Source: Streptomyces huasconensis (GTDB lineage: Bacteria > Actinomycetota > Actinomycetes > Streptomycetales > Streptomycetaceae). From it: 40,054 nucleotides of DNA. The notes below the pieces were generated by a model. The model searched no databases. It was not told the DNA's origin and worked only from the letters and a program-made list of their open reading frames with translations. The translations under genes were made by a program, and so were the position numbers. The stretch is from NCBI GenBank assembly GCA_004010275.1, contig RBWT01000064.1:1-40054 (forward strand), given 5' to 3'. This document shows positions 25,492-34,156 of this stretch, in pieces. How positions within the stretch are numbered: the stretch's first letter is position 1; each line of letters opens with the position of its first letter.

Positions 25492-26776
25492 CCTTGTGCG
25501 AATCGGGGGGGCATCGGCTCTGATCACCACACCCGATGGCGCGTAGTTCCTCCGTGGTGGCCGGGGGCACGACTGGCCACGTGGTCGCGGCTGCCAGCTC
25601 CTCCTCGGAGGGGGCGTCCCCGCGCAGTGCCCTGCTTAGTACGTGCATGCCGAGCCGGGGTGGTACGGCGTTGCCCACCTGCTGCGCCTGGTCCTTGCCC
25701 GACCAGGGGAAGTTGTGCGGGAAGGTCTGGAGAACCCCGGATTCGGGAATGGTGAAGCGATCGTGTTTCCCGGCCTCATAGTCTGCAAGGCTCTTGTAGA
25801 CCTTGTTCCGGGAGATCTTCCCGGTGACCGTGAAAGCGGGCTCATGGGACTGGCGCCGACCCCTGTTCTTCGGGTCACCGCCGGAACCGTAATTGGAGAC
25901 GACGAAGAACTTTGTCTTGCCCTCCACTCGAAAACGGGACACATCCACGGGGGAGCCCTCCGACCCGCTCACCGCGTCGAGGGCCTTCCCCATGGAAATC
26001 CATGAAGGTATGTTGGAGATCGCCGCGTCGGTCGGAAGCATGTCGGCCTGAGCAGCACCACGTTTCGCCCGATGCAGGTCGAAGGGCAGGTGACTCGGCT
26101 CCAGCGGGTCGATGGCCCCGTCTCCGGGGCGCCGGGCGACGAGTACCGCTCGGGTGCGCGTCTGCGGTACCCCGTACTGCTCTGTCTTCAGCTCCCAGAA
26201 CTCGGCTTCGTACTTGACGCCCTTGAGCCTTCCTTCCCCGCTGCGCAGAAGCCTGGCATAGACGTCCCACAGGGGCAGAACCGCGGGCACCTGCTCCAGA
26301 ACGATCACCCTGTAGGGATCGCGGTCCTCTGTTTCGATCGCCTTGAGGAGCCAGCGGAGGGGCTCCAGGACCAGCGCGGTGCGCGGGTCCACGCCCCGGG
26401 AGTGGAGATCCTCGTCGATCCTGGCTTCGTCTTCTCCGTGCACGAGGCGGTGGATGAACTCCTTCACCGTGTCCAGAGCCTGCCGTCCCGCGCCTTTCCC
26501 CGCGACGGAGAAGGACTGGCAGGGCGGCCCGCCGGCGAGTACGTCGACCGTCTTGGGGATCTCGTCGAAGCGAGTCTCTCGCATGACGCTCACATCGGCG
26601 TGAATCGTCGGCAGGCCGGCTGCGTAGCGCGTCTCGCAGGCGTTTCGATCCCACTCGATCCCGATGCTCTTGAACCCCAGGAAGTGTGCCGCCACATCCA
26701 GTCCGCCGGGGCCTGCGAACAGGTCGAGAATGCGGACTCCGTCGAGATGGTGAACCTGTGATCCTGGGCTGTTCAT
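25460..26776 (-). CDS. C5 cytosine-specific DNA methyltransferase A (catalytic Cys present)
   Basis: A 438-residue enzyme that would transfer methyl from S-adenosylmethionine to C5 of cytosine. Motif I is DLFAGPGGLD (18-27), motif IV is GGPPCQSFSVAGKG with nucleophile Cys86, motif VIII is QYGVPQTRTRAVLVA, motif IX is EPAFTVTG and motif X is QVGNAVPPRLG. Motif VI reads LEQVP (Glu161-Gln-Val) where ENV is almost universal; the catalytic Glu is kept but the Asn is Gln. ATG 26776 overlaps the stop of methyltransferase B by 4 bp. It is the last gene of the MORC/Z1 operon. Its 3' end overlaps the convergent DUF6339-like gene by 32 bp. The recognition site cannot be predicted. Confidence 0.92.
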   Translation of the reverse strand: MNSPGSQVHHLDGVRILDLFAGPGGLDVAAHFLGFKSIGIEWDRNACETRYAAGLPTIHADVSVMRETRFDEIPKTVDVLAGGPPCQSFSVAGKGAGRQALDTVKEFIHRLVHGEDEARIDEDLHSRGVDPRTALVLEPLRWLLKAIETEDRDPYRVIVLEQVPAVLPLWDVYARLLRSGEGRLKGVKYEAEFWELKTEQYGVPQTRTRAVLVARRPGDGAIDPLEPSHLPFDLHRAKRGAAQADMLPTDAAISNIPSWISMGKALDAVSGSEGSPVDVSRFRVEGKTKFFVVSNYGSGGDPKNRGRRQSHEPAFTVTGKISRNKVYKSLADYEAGKHDRFTIPESGVLQTFPHNFPWSGKDQAQQVGNAVPPRLGMHVLSRALRGDAPSEEELAAATTWPVVPPATTEELRAIGCGDQSRCPPDSHKVNPAPRKSAP

Positions 26777-27780
26777 GGGGTTGAAGTGTATCCGTCGGCG
26801 AGGGTGCCTCCGGGTGCGGCCAAGGCGGCCCGGATCGCCGACCCGAGCGCCTTGCCCACCGGCGGTGGGGAGGCGTGCCCGATCTGCCGGTAGCGAGCCG
26901 TCTTCCTCCCCGCGACTTCCCAGTCCGGCGGGAAGCCCTGCAGGAGAGCCGCCTGGTCCGTAGTGAGCTTGACCATCCCGTGCCGTCCGGTCTCCGGAGC
27001 CCATACGAAGTCTGGACCGGGAACATCGTCCGCCACGGTGCTTCCATCAACCCCCATCCGCGCCCAGGCCCTCCTCGTCCCTGTCGGTCCGAGATCCGCC
27101 CCTCCCCGCCTGTCCGACCCGCCGACCAAGGTCGGGGCCACGCTGACTGCCTGTGCCGCCCACCGGTCCGCGTCCCGCCAACCGCGCTCCGCCATGGAAC
27201 GGTGCAGGGCCTGCCCCACGGACAGACGTTGGCGCATCGGCTCCGGTGGACGGAATGCGCCGAAGTGTTCCCCCTTGAGGGCGATGAGCAGCCCTTGTTT
27301 CCGATCCTGCGGTACTCCGAAGTCGGCTGCGTTCACCACGAACCAACGAAAGCGATAGCCGAGGTGCTCAAGTTCCACGCGGATGAAGTCGCGTATCGGT
27401 TCGAATGCGGGTGCGCTCACCAGGCCGGGTACGTTTTCGATCAGCAAAGATCGCGGTTGCACGGAATGCACCAGGTAGAGGGTTGCCTCCAGTAAGCGCA
27501 TTTCGGCGTCGGTGTCGGTTCGGGCGACGCTTGCGCTGGATTTCACGCGAGGTAGCCCTGCCGAAAGGAGATCCACGTCGTAGATCTCCTTGTGTCGAGA
27601 CGGGGAGAATTCCAGGAGATCCGTCTGCAGGGTCCGCCACGTCGGTCGGTTCCTGCGCAGTGTGTCGCAGGGCGCGCTTTCCTTGTCCAGGAGCAGCACG
27701 GGTTCGAAACCCGCCTGTTCCAGTCCCAGTGCCAGCCCTCCGGCCCCGGCACACAGATCCACGAAGTGCATTTCGCTCAC
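26773..27780 (-). CDS. C5 cytosine methyltransferase homologue B (catalytic Cys replaced by Arg)
   Basis: A 335-residue member of the C5 methyltransferase fold. Motif I DLCAGAGGLALGLEQAGF (8-25) and motif VI LIENVPGLV (Glu115-Asn-Val) are intact. Motif IV, normally GGPPCQSF, reads AGLPRVKSS, so Arg78 stands where the nucleophilic Cys should be. Motif VIII reads FGVPQDRKQGLL, with Gln in place of the second Arg. APTLVGGSDRRGGADLGPTG and IGHASPPPVGKALG occupy the target-recognition and motif X regions. GTG 27780 overlaps the Vsr stop by 4 bp (GTGA). It is probably not an active methyltransferase on its own. It may pair with methyltransferase A as a DNA-binding or regulatory subunit, which is inference. 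This substitution may be a feature of the subfamily and not decay. Confidence 0.88.
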   Translation of the reverse strand: MSEMHFVDLCAGAGGLALGLEQAGFEPVLLLDKESAPCDTLRRNRPTWRTLQTDLLEFSPSRHKEIYDVDLLSAGLPRVKSSASVARTDTDAEMRLLEATLYLVHSVQPRSLLIENVPGLVSAPAFEPIRDFIRVELEHLGYRFRWFVVNAADFGVPQDRKQGLLIALKGEHFGAFRPPEPMRQRLSVGQALHRSMAERGWRDADRWAAQAVSVAPTLVGGSDRRGGADLGPTGTRRAWARMGVDGSTVADDVPGPDFVWAPETGRHGMVKLTTDQAALLQGFPPDWEVAGRKTARYRQIGHASPPPVGKALGSAIRAALAAPGGTLADGYTSTP

Positions 27781-28232
27781 CGGCCCCCGCCCTCTTCCTG
27801 CCCTTTTCGCCTCGCCGTTTTCTCTCGGTCCACAGCCGCGGCCACCTGATGCATGACGACATCCGGTGGTTCGTGTTCCCAGAAGCGCAGGACCGTCCAG
27901 CCATGGGACTGCAACTGTGCGTTCGTCTCACGGTCCCGCTCGATATTGCGATCGAGCTTCTGTCTCCACCACTGCGCGTTCGCCCTCGGACTGGTGGCGT
28001 GTTCCGGGCACCCGTGCCAGAAGCAGCCGTCGATGAGCACAGCCACTTTTGCGCGAGTGAACGCGATGTCGATCTTCCGCCTGCGCATGCCCGGTACCGG
28101 GAAATGGGTCCGATAGCGGTACCCGGAGGCATGGAGCAGTTGCCGCACCGCCCGTTCCGCACTTGTGTCCCGGTTCGTCTGTCGACTCATCCGGGCCGAG
28201 ACGTCAGGGCTGGAGGGAGGCGCGGCACGCAT
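27777..28232 (-). CDS. vsr: Very short patch repair (Vsr) endonuclease
   Basis: A 151-residue endonuclease of the PD-(D/E)XK-like Vsr family, which nicks DNA next to T:G mismatches left by deamination of 5-methylcytosine. Family landmarks are TSAERAVRQLLHASGYRYRTHFPVPGMRRRKIDIAF, with the Asp of the active site, then AVLIDGCFWHGCPEH, the zinc-binding Cys/His cluster, and WWRQKLDRNIERD followed by WTVLRFWEHE. ATG 28232 has AGGAG about nine bases upstream, 12 bp after the Z1 stop; ATG 28190 is a shorter alternative. It sits directly before two C5 methyltransferase genes, the normal Vsr context. In MORC/Z1 loci Vsr has also been proposed as the restriction nuclease. No other dedicated nuclease is visible in this operon. 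Confidence 0.94.
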   Translation of the reverse strand: MRAAPPSSPDVSARMSRQTNRDTSAERAVRQLLHASGYRYRTHFPVPGMRRRKIDIAFTRAKVAVLIDGCFWHGCPEHATSPRANAQWWRQKLDRNIERDRETNAQLQSHGWTVLRFWEHEPPDVVMHQVAAAVDREKTARRKGQEEGGGR

Positions 28233-28244
28233 GGCCCCAGTCTC

Positions 28245-31244
28245 CTACTTTCCGGCGTTGTTCCGGTCGACGATCGCGGAATCGCGCCGCGAGGAGTCCC
28301 TGGTGCGGAAGCGGGGATACGTCCTGCTTCCCCCATCGGCGAGGGCGGGAGCGACGAGGGCGAAGGCCATGACCACGCGGCGGGGGTCGATCGTTCCGTC
28401 GGACAGGGGACGGGAGTCGTCCTCGATCACCGGGTACAGAACGAGAGCCCCTCGGCGGCTGCGGACCAGGGACTCGACGAACTCGTCGCCGGCCCCCGGC
28501 ACGCCGGCCACCCGCCTCGCGACGCTGCGGTGCCTCGGTTCACTGATCGCGCCGAAGAAATCGCCGCGCCGTCGCGCGCGTCGGGCCAGGGACAGCGGAC
28601 GCGAGCCGAGGATCGTCGCCTCTTCGCGGCGGTCGGACTTCTGCTGGGGTGCGATGATCAACCAGTCGTCGATCAGGGCAGGGTTGCCGTCCGTGCCGAT
28701 CAGGGCCCTCAAGTGCGGGGAGAACTGGTCGGGCTCCAGCCATCGGAGGTCACACAGGATCCGGAGCAGTTCTTCGTGGGAGAGGGCTCCCAACAGGGCT
28801 TCATGCTTGTCGGGGCGGCCGGTCTCCTCCAACGTGCAGGACAGCGTGACCCGATCGCTCCGCAGGGCCTTCAGGGCGGGCGACCAGGCCTCCACGTTGA
28901 AGCGGAGGTCGTTCGGATCCTTCGGATACGCGGTGGGCTCCACCCATGTTCCGTGGGAGCGCATCTCGTCCAATACCGCGTTGAACATCTTGTTGCGGGC
29001 CGAGGGCTTGATCCAAGGAAGGTGCTGGGACACCAGAGGAGGGATCTGGGCCGGGGTGACCTGAGGGCGGCCGTCGATCAGGGCCGAATAGCGGGTGAGT
29101 TCCTTACGGAAGTCCTCCTCGTCCTGACAGATCGCCTCGAATGCCTCGTACAGGTCGACGGTCACGGCGGGGCGGGTGGCCGTGGCGGGACGGAGGATCT
29201 CCTCCCGGCCGATGTAGAGGCGTACGAGGTCCTGATATCCATCGCGGAAGCCGAACCACCTCCCCATTTGCATCAAGGTGTCCGCCTGCTGCGTCTTCCG
29301 CCGGTAGTACGTGACCGTCAGCCCCTCGACGGTGAAGCCACGAGACAGCTTCGTGCCGCCGACCAGAATTTTCCAGACGTGAGGGGTGCGGTCGAAGTCC
29401 AGGTCGGACTTGGCGTAGTCGCTCTCCTTGTCACCATTGACGACGATCACGGGGGCGTCACCCCTGTTGATGAGCTGACGCGCACGGGATATATGGGGGC
29501 GGAGTTCATCGAAAGAGGAAGGTGTCGGCAGGTCGCCGGCTCGGGCTTCGCTCACCGGGCCGAAGTCCGTCTCGTACAGCCTGCGCAGGCGAGCGAGTCC
29601 TGTGGGACTCAAGGGGGCCGAGCTGTGCCACATGGTGCTGATGCGCAGAGCCAGTTCGGCGTGCTCGACCATGCGGACCGATTCGTGGACAAGCATCGTG
29701 TGATGGCGGAATCGCTTGCCCAAGCGGCTGTCGTGGTCGGCACGGTACAGCTTCATGGCGCCGGCGAGGAGAAAGGAGTCCAAGGCTTCCTGGAGACGAT
29801 CATCCCCCGCGGAGTGGTGAACGCCGCGAACATGGGCCAGCTCCTGGGAGTTTGCGACTGTGCGGTCCGCGAGTGGGACAGGCGAGTCCAGGTCATGGAA
29901 TTCCTGGACCCCCATGTACCCATCAGGGCGCCGGAGGGAGATCAGGAAGTCGTTGGGAAAGATGTCCTCACTGTCGCCGGGGTCGACGAAGACGTTCGCG
30001 AAGGGTGTGGCCGTATAACCGACGTACTGGGCGCGCGGGAGCAGGGTGAGGAGTTGCGAGATGAGGCCGTTGATCGCGGTGCGCTTCGGGTTGCCGCCCT
30101 CCCACTTCTTCGGGTCGATGGTGTTGACCGACGCCTGGTCGGACTCGTCGTCGATGATCAGCGCCGGAATCTCGGCCAGCAGGCCCTGGCCCTGGATCTG
30201 CTTGAGATTCTTGACCAGTCGGGTGAGGACGGCCTTGTTCTTCTTGACCACCATGATGCGGGCCGCGGTGTGGTGCAGATTCTCCGGGTCGTGGAGCCGA
30301 GCGCGCTTGTTGCGCTTCTCGAACTCCAACGCCCGTATGCCTTGTTGTAGACCGACGTAGTCCTTGTCGCGGGTGGTGAGCCGGTCGATATCGGGGTGAC
30401 CCTGCTGTGACGGGCGATGACCGAAGGAGATGAAGCTGTCCCATTCGTCATCGTCCCCGACATAGTCGATACCGACGAGCGTGTCCGGATCGCTGGGGTC
30501 CGCGCCGCCGAGGATGTTCTCCTGGCCGATGAGCTCCTTGTCGAGTCGGCGCTGTGTCTGGGCGCGCAGCAGGTTGAGGGTGCCGCCGAGGACGATCACA
30601 AGGCGGTAGCCGGCGTCGATGGCCTTGGCGGCGACACCCGTGAAGTTGGCCGTCTTACCCGACTGTACGTAACCGACGACGAGTCCCTTCGCCTGACGGG
30701 CGGTGTCCTGCTCGGGGTCGGCGAGGCGCTCGACGACGGCGTCGGTGGCCGTGTCGAGGTGAGCGACGGCTGTCGCGGAGAGGCCCTTGCCCTCCAGCAC
30801 CTCACGGTACTTGGGCCAGTAGAAGGCATGGCGTGCCGCGCGTTCGGATGTGTACCAAGGAGTGAACTCGCCGGTGATCACCACCGACCCCGGCTCCTTG
30901 TGCACCGGGGCGGTGGCATCGAGTGCCTTGCGCAGGTCCTCTTCGAATCCGAGACGGTCGTATATCAGTCGGCGACGTTCGTCGGTGCGTGCGGGTGTTT
31001 CCCGACTCCAACGTGGCGCGTCGGCGAAGTCCCATGTGGTGAGCTTGCGACTCCACAGATCCACAAGGGCGGTGTCGCCGGAGACGAGCAGCGCTCGGAA
31101 TGTCTCGGAACTCAGGTCGACGCCCGGGTGGTCCTCCTCCGCTATGTCGGCGGCCGTGTCGAAGAACGGTCGTGGACGGCGCGTCATGCTCTCCAGCGCC
31201 TCGGAGTGGATCTCGAGCAATATCGCGGTGTGCGGCATGATCAC
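28245..31244 (-). CDS. Z1-domain helicase-like protein of a MORC-associated restriction-modification system
   Basis: A 999-residue protein of the Z1 family, an SF2-related ATPase class linked to MutL/MORC-type GHKL ATPases in restriction-modification loci. Walker A is GYVQSGKTANF (191-201), the acidic motif II is LIIDDESDQASV (362-373), motif III is GYTATPFANVFVDP (409-422), and motifs V-VI are GGTKLSRGFTVEGL and TLMQMGRWFGFRDGY (656-670). The C-terminal 300 residues have no recognised motif. GTG 31244 makes a 4-bp overlap (GTGA) with the MORC-type ATPase stop; ATG 31238 lies two codons on. It probably translocates on or remodels unmodified DNA for the complex. No nuclease motif was identified in it. 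Confidence 0.93.
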   Translation of the reverse strand: MIMPHTAILLEIHSEALESMTRRPRPFFDTAADIAEEDHPGVDLSSETFRALLVSGDTALVDLWSRKLTTWDFADAPRWSRETPARTDERRRLIYDRLGFEEDLRKALDATAPVHKEPGSVVITGEFTPWYTSERAARHAFYWPKYREVLEGKGLSATAVAHLDTATDAVVERLADPEQDTARQAKGLVVGYVQSGKTANFTGVAAKAIDAGYRLVIVLGGTLNLLRAQTQRRLDKELIGQENILGGADPSDPDTLVGIDYVGDDDEWDSFISFGHRPSQQGHPDIDRLTTRDKDYVGLQQGIRALEFEKRNKRARLHDPENLHHTAARIMVVKKNKAVLTRLVKNLKQIQGQGLLAEIPALIIDDESDQASVNTIDPKKWEGGNPKRTAINGLISQLLTLLPRAQYVGYTATPFANVFVDPGDSEDIFPNDFLISLRRPDGYMGVQEFHDLDSPVPLADRTVANSQELAHVRGVHHSAGDDRLQEALDSFLLAGAMKLYRADHDSRLGKRFRHHTMLVHESVRMVEHAELALRISTMWHSSAPLSPTGLARLRRLYETDFGPVSEARAGDLPTPSSFDELRPHISRARQLINRGDAPVIVVNGDKESDYAKSDLDFDRTPHVWKILVGGTKLSRGFTVEGLTVTYYRRKTQQADTLMQMGRWFGFRDGYQDLVRLYIGREEILRPATATRPAVTVDLYEAFEAICQDEEDFRKELTRYSALIDGRPQVTPAQIPPLVSQHLPWIKPSARNKMFNAVLDEMRSHGTWVEPTAYPKDPNDLRFNVEAWSPALKALRSDRVTLSCTLEETGRPDKHEALLGALSHEELLRILCDLRWLEPDQFSPHLRALIGTDGNPALIDDWLIIAPQQKSDRREEATILGSRPLSLARRARRRGDFFGAISEPRHRSVARRVAGVPGAGDEFVESLVRSRRGALVLYPVIEDDSRPLSDGTIDPRRVVMAFALVAPALADGGSRTYPRFRTRDSSRRDSAIVDRNNAGK

Positions 31245-32791
31245 GTGGTCTCCTGGCCGTCGTGGAAACGCTCGCGCTGGCTCAGTACCGCCGTGAGCAT
31301 GATCGTGTTCCAATAGTCGAGTCGGTCCTGCCGCTTTTTCTCCCAGCGGCCCAGAGCGAAGCAGTCCTCCAGCAGGAGGTAGAGCATGGTCTTGGCGACA
31401 GGCGCGTCGTTGAGGCCTCCTCGTAGGCCTGCGTTGAAAGCGTGCCGGTACTGCTTGTTGAGCAGGATGACGTGCCCGTCACGGTCGATGTCGAAGAAGC
31501 GGTCGTCGGGCAGGGGAACCCAGCTGAAGGTGATCGGATCCTCTCCGCCCCGCTCCGGGAGTTCCTGGCGGACCGTGCGGCGGATCTTCGGATCGAGTCC
31601 CTTGCCCGGGTAGATGACAGGCTTTCGAGCGATCTCGGCGCGTGAGTTGCCCTCGCGGTAGGCAGCCTGGGCAGCCTCGAGATAACTCCGGAAGGTACCG
31701 CCCTTGGTGTCCGTGGCTTTCTCGATGCCGCTCACGAAGGCCTGGGTTGCGGTGACACCTTCCTTCTTCACGTCGAGGCTGAAGACGGAGTTGGTCTTTG
31801 TGGGCAGATCGACGGCGATACGGGCGAGGCTCAGATGGCCCTCCGCCACACGGTGGCCGTTCCAGCCGCCCGCCTGGACGAGCCGGTCGTTGCGGTAGAA
31901 GTAGAAGCCTTGGCGGTCGGCGAGTGGGCCGATGTCGCGGTAGCCGGGCAGTTTGGACTTGGCGGGCCAGATATGGGCGTGCAGGGGGAGGTCCCCGACG
32001 CCTTCCAACGGAGCTGTCAGGACTGTCGGGTAGCCGGCGCGGCCCGGGAACCGGTACCCGAACGGATCCAGGGGCTCCACGCCGATGTGTTCGAGTTCGT
32101 CACCCGGCAGGGCCACGTGCTCCACGACGATATCGATGTTGAAATCATCGCGGGACAGGAAACGGTGCAGGTGAAGTGCCAGGTGGCGCTCCAGACGGTT
32201 GATTGCCTCGGATAGGAACCGCTCGGTCTGGCCGAGCGCCATCGTCTCGAAGGCCCGCACCCGGTCCCAACGGATGATCGTGCCCTGCCACTGGATCACC
32301 CCGTCATAACGGTCGATGAGCCGCTGTGCGTACACGTGATCCACGGTGTCGCAACGGAATCCGTCCTCGATACCCGCGGAAGTCAGCTTGCGACCGGCCG
32401 CCCGGCTGCGTCGGGTGCGGCTGATGACGGTGAGCGAGGCCGCGTTGGAGAGCGAGCCCGCTTTGAGGCCGGTTCCGTACAGACCGAGCGCGTGGTCGCC
32501 ATAGTCGCGACGGCGGCCGACGGTCATCGCCGCGTCGAGGCCGTCGTCGTCCATGCCGCAGCCGTCGTCGACTATCAGGAGGCTGGTGACGCGGTTGTCG
32601 TCGCGCAGGAAGTGCACGACGACGTTACGAGCCCCCGCATCAATGGAGTTGTCGATCAGGTCGGCGACAGCCACCTCGAAGTCGTACCCCTGGTTGGTGA
32701 GGGCCTTGCCGTACCCGGCGTCAGGCGGCAGCTGCTTGCTACCAGTGGTGGGGACGTCGTACTGCCAGTCACTAATGGGTATATCGGGCAT
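31241..32791 (-). CDS. MORC/MutL-type GHKL ATPase of the Z1 restriction-modification operon
   Basis: A 516-residue ATPase with an N-terminal GHKL fold. The N box is AVADLIDNSIDAGA, with Asn48 but Asp44 where most GHKL enzymes have the catalytic Glu. The G1 box is IVDDGCGMD (73-81) and the G2 box is GLYGTGLKAGSLSNA (103-117). An S5-like second domain is suggested by RQGFYFYRNDRLVQAGGWNG and the conserved Lys segment SLDVKKEGV. ATG 32791 is preferred; a TTG at 32872 would add 27 residues before the conserved PDIPISDWQYDVPTTG. It opens a five-gene operon (ATPase, Z1, Vsr, two C5 methyltransferase homologues). It probably acts as an ATP-driven clamp that recognises DNA status. This domain set is the published MORC-like restriction-modification arrangement. 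Confidence 0.92.
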   Translation of the reverse strand: MPDIPISDWQYDVPTTGSKQLPPDAGYGKALTNQGYDFEVAVADLIDNSIDAGARNVVVHFLRDDNRVTSLLIVDDGCGMDDDGLDAAMTVGRRRDYGDHALGLYGTGLKAGSLSNAASLTVISRTRRSRAAGRKLTSAGIEDGFRCDTVDHVYAQRLIDRYDGVIQWQGTIIRWDRVRAFETMALGQTERFLSEAINRLERHLALHLHRFLSRDDFNIDIVVEHVALPGDELEHIGVEPLDPFGYRFPGRAGYPTVLTAPLEGVGDLPLHAHIWPAKSKLPGYRDIGPLADRQGFYFYRNDRLVQAGGWNGHRVAEGHLSLARIAVDLPTKTNSVFSLDVKKEGVTATQAFVSGIEKATDTKGGTFRSYLEAAQAAYREGNSRAEIARKPVIYPGKGLDPKIRRTVRQELPERGGEDPITFSWVPLPDDRFFDIDRDGHVILLNKQYRHAFNAGLRGGLNDAPVAKTMLYLLLEDCFALGRWEKKRQDRLDYWNTIMLTAVLSQRERFHDGQETT

Positions 32792-32968
32792 GGTTCGGTT
32801 CTTCTCGCATCCTTCTCGCGCACGAGGCGGGGCCTGTGTGGGGGAAGGGCGGCCCGATGACTCATTCGACAACTGTGACGGTACTGGAGTGGTCCGACCC
32901 AGGCGGGCGTGCGCCCTCGCTGCTGCCGGCCGAAAGTCTTCGACTGCTCGGCCCCGGAGCGCAGGGTC

Positions 32969-34009
32969 TCAAAGCGCTCCGGCGTGGCAGTCGTCGTACA
33001 CGGCCCCGCTGCCGCACCAGCACTCGGCATCTCGCTCCGGCGGCCAAGCCACCGCCCGCCCCCGGGCCGCCAGTGTCGTCGCGTACTGGGGGAGCAGGGT
33101 CGGGTTGGCGGGGGAGGTGGATTCTGAGGCTGCGAAGGCTTCGTAGGAGGGGACCGTGCCGGTGACGATGCCGAGGTTCGGGGTGCCGGAGGCGGAGAGT
33201 TCGCGCAAGGAGGACTCTATGGTCGCCAAGTGCTCCTCGTGGGAGGGGTATTCGGCGGTGAGGGGCGGGTACGCCGTCAGGAGTTCCGTCAGTTCCGGTT
33301 CCGGCCAGTGCAGGATCGCCACCGGGAAGGGGCGGGACAACGCCTGGCGGTACGAGCCCAGTTCCGCCTGGAGGCGGGTGATCTCCGCGCGGAGTTCCGC
33401 CGGGTTCTCCGAGCCGAGGGACCAGGTCCGCTTCGGGTCGTGCAGTTCGTCCAACGGGACCGAGGACGTGGAGATCCGGTCCGCCAGGGCGTCCCACGCG
33501 TCGTGGTCGGCGCCCAGCATGCGGCGTACGCGGTGGCGGCCGAAGAGGATCGGGTGCGTCGCGTGCGGGGGGTTTTGCGTCCCGGGAGGGACGAGCAGGG
33601 TCGCCGCCTCCGTGAACATGGCTTGGGCCTGTTCCAGTTCGTCGTGGGATTCGAGGGACTCCGCGACGATCACCCAGGGCGCCGGGTCCCGGGGCGCCGC
33701 CGTGCGCACGCCCTCGATGATCGCCCTCGCCTCCGCCTCGTGGCCGTACTCCCAGAGGTTCGAGGCCTTCAGGGCGCGGATCAGGAGGGGGGCGGCCGGG
33801 GGCCGCTCGGCGTCCGCGGAGAGCAGGCGGTCGTAGAGGGTCGTCGCGCGGTCGCGGGCGCCGGCCAGTTCGAGGTGGGCGGCGGCCTGGAGGAGCAGGT
33901 GTTCGGCGTCCTCCGGGTACAGGCCGGCCGTGCGTTCCAGGCGCGCGGCTTCGGCGATGTGGTCGGCGTCGACGTGATCGGCAGCGGCGGCAGGCTTCTC
34001 GGGGCGCAT
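32969..34009 (-). CDS. SEC-C motif protein with helical repeats
   Basis: A 346-residue cytoplasmic protein. The N-terminal 150 residues form TPR-like helices (LYPEDAEHLLLQAAAHLELA, ATTLYDRLLSADAERP, HDELEQAQAMFTEAATLL). The middle is acidic and unrecognised (HDPKRTWSLGSENPAELR). The end is a SEC-C zinc motif, RDAECWCGSGAVYDDCHAGAL. ATG 34009 begins the conserved region; no strong ribosome-binding site was seen. It is the first backbone gene right of the defence island and is divergent from the sortase. SEC-C proteins are often chaperone- or protease-linked, but no specific role can be given. Confidence 0.88.
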   Translation of the reverse strand: MRPEKPAAAADHVDADHIAEAARLERTAGLYPEDAEHLLLQAAAHLELAGARDRATTLYDRLLSADAERPPAAPLLIRALKASNLWEYGHEAEARAIIEGVRTAAPRDPAPWVIVAESLESHDELEQAQAMFTEAATLLVPPGTQNPPHATHPILFGRHRVRRMLGADHDAWDALADRISTSSVPLDELHDPKRTWSLGSENPAELRAEITRLQAELGSYRQALSRPFPVAILHWPEPELTELLTAYPPLTAEYPSHEEHLATIESSLRELSASGTPNLGIVTGTVPSYEAFAASESTSPANPTLLPQYATTLAARGRAVAWPPERDAECWCGSGAVYDDCHAGAL

Positions 34010-34156
34010 ACGGGACACCGTACTGCCGAGCGGGTCCCCTGCAGGAGGGCCCGTCCGGCGTCTGGGATCGGTTGGCCGGGGACGGCCATGGATTGTTGGG
34101 GAGGCAGCGCCTATCCTCCGGGCGGCCGTCCGCCGCGGGGGTGTGAGGGAGGCGTC

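Noticed and set aside
27405..30350. A 981-codon plus-strand open frame
   Set aside because: It lies antisense to methyltransferase B, Vsr and Z1, each of which has clear motifs. Long open antisense frames are expected in high-GC coding DNA.
12083..32968. Attachment sites or direct repeats bounding the island
   Set aside because: The two boundary regions (12083-12112 and 32792-32968) were compared by eye and share no convincing direct repeat; there is no tRNA gene or integrase.
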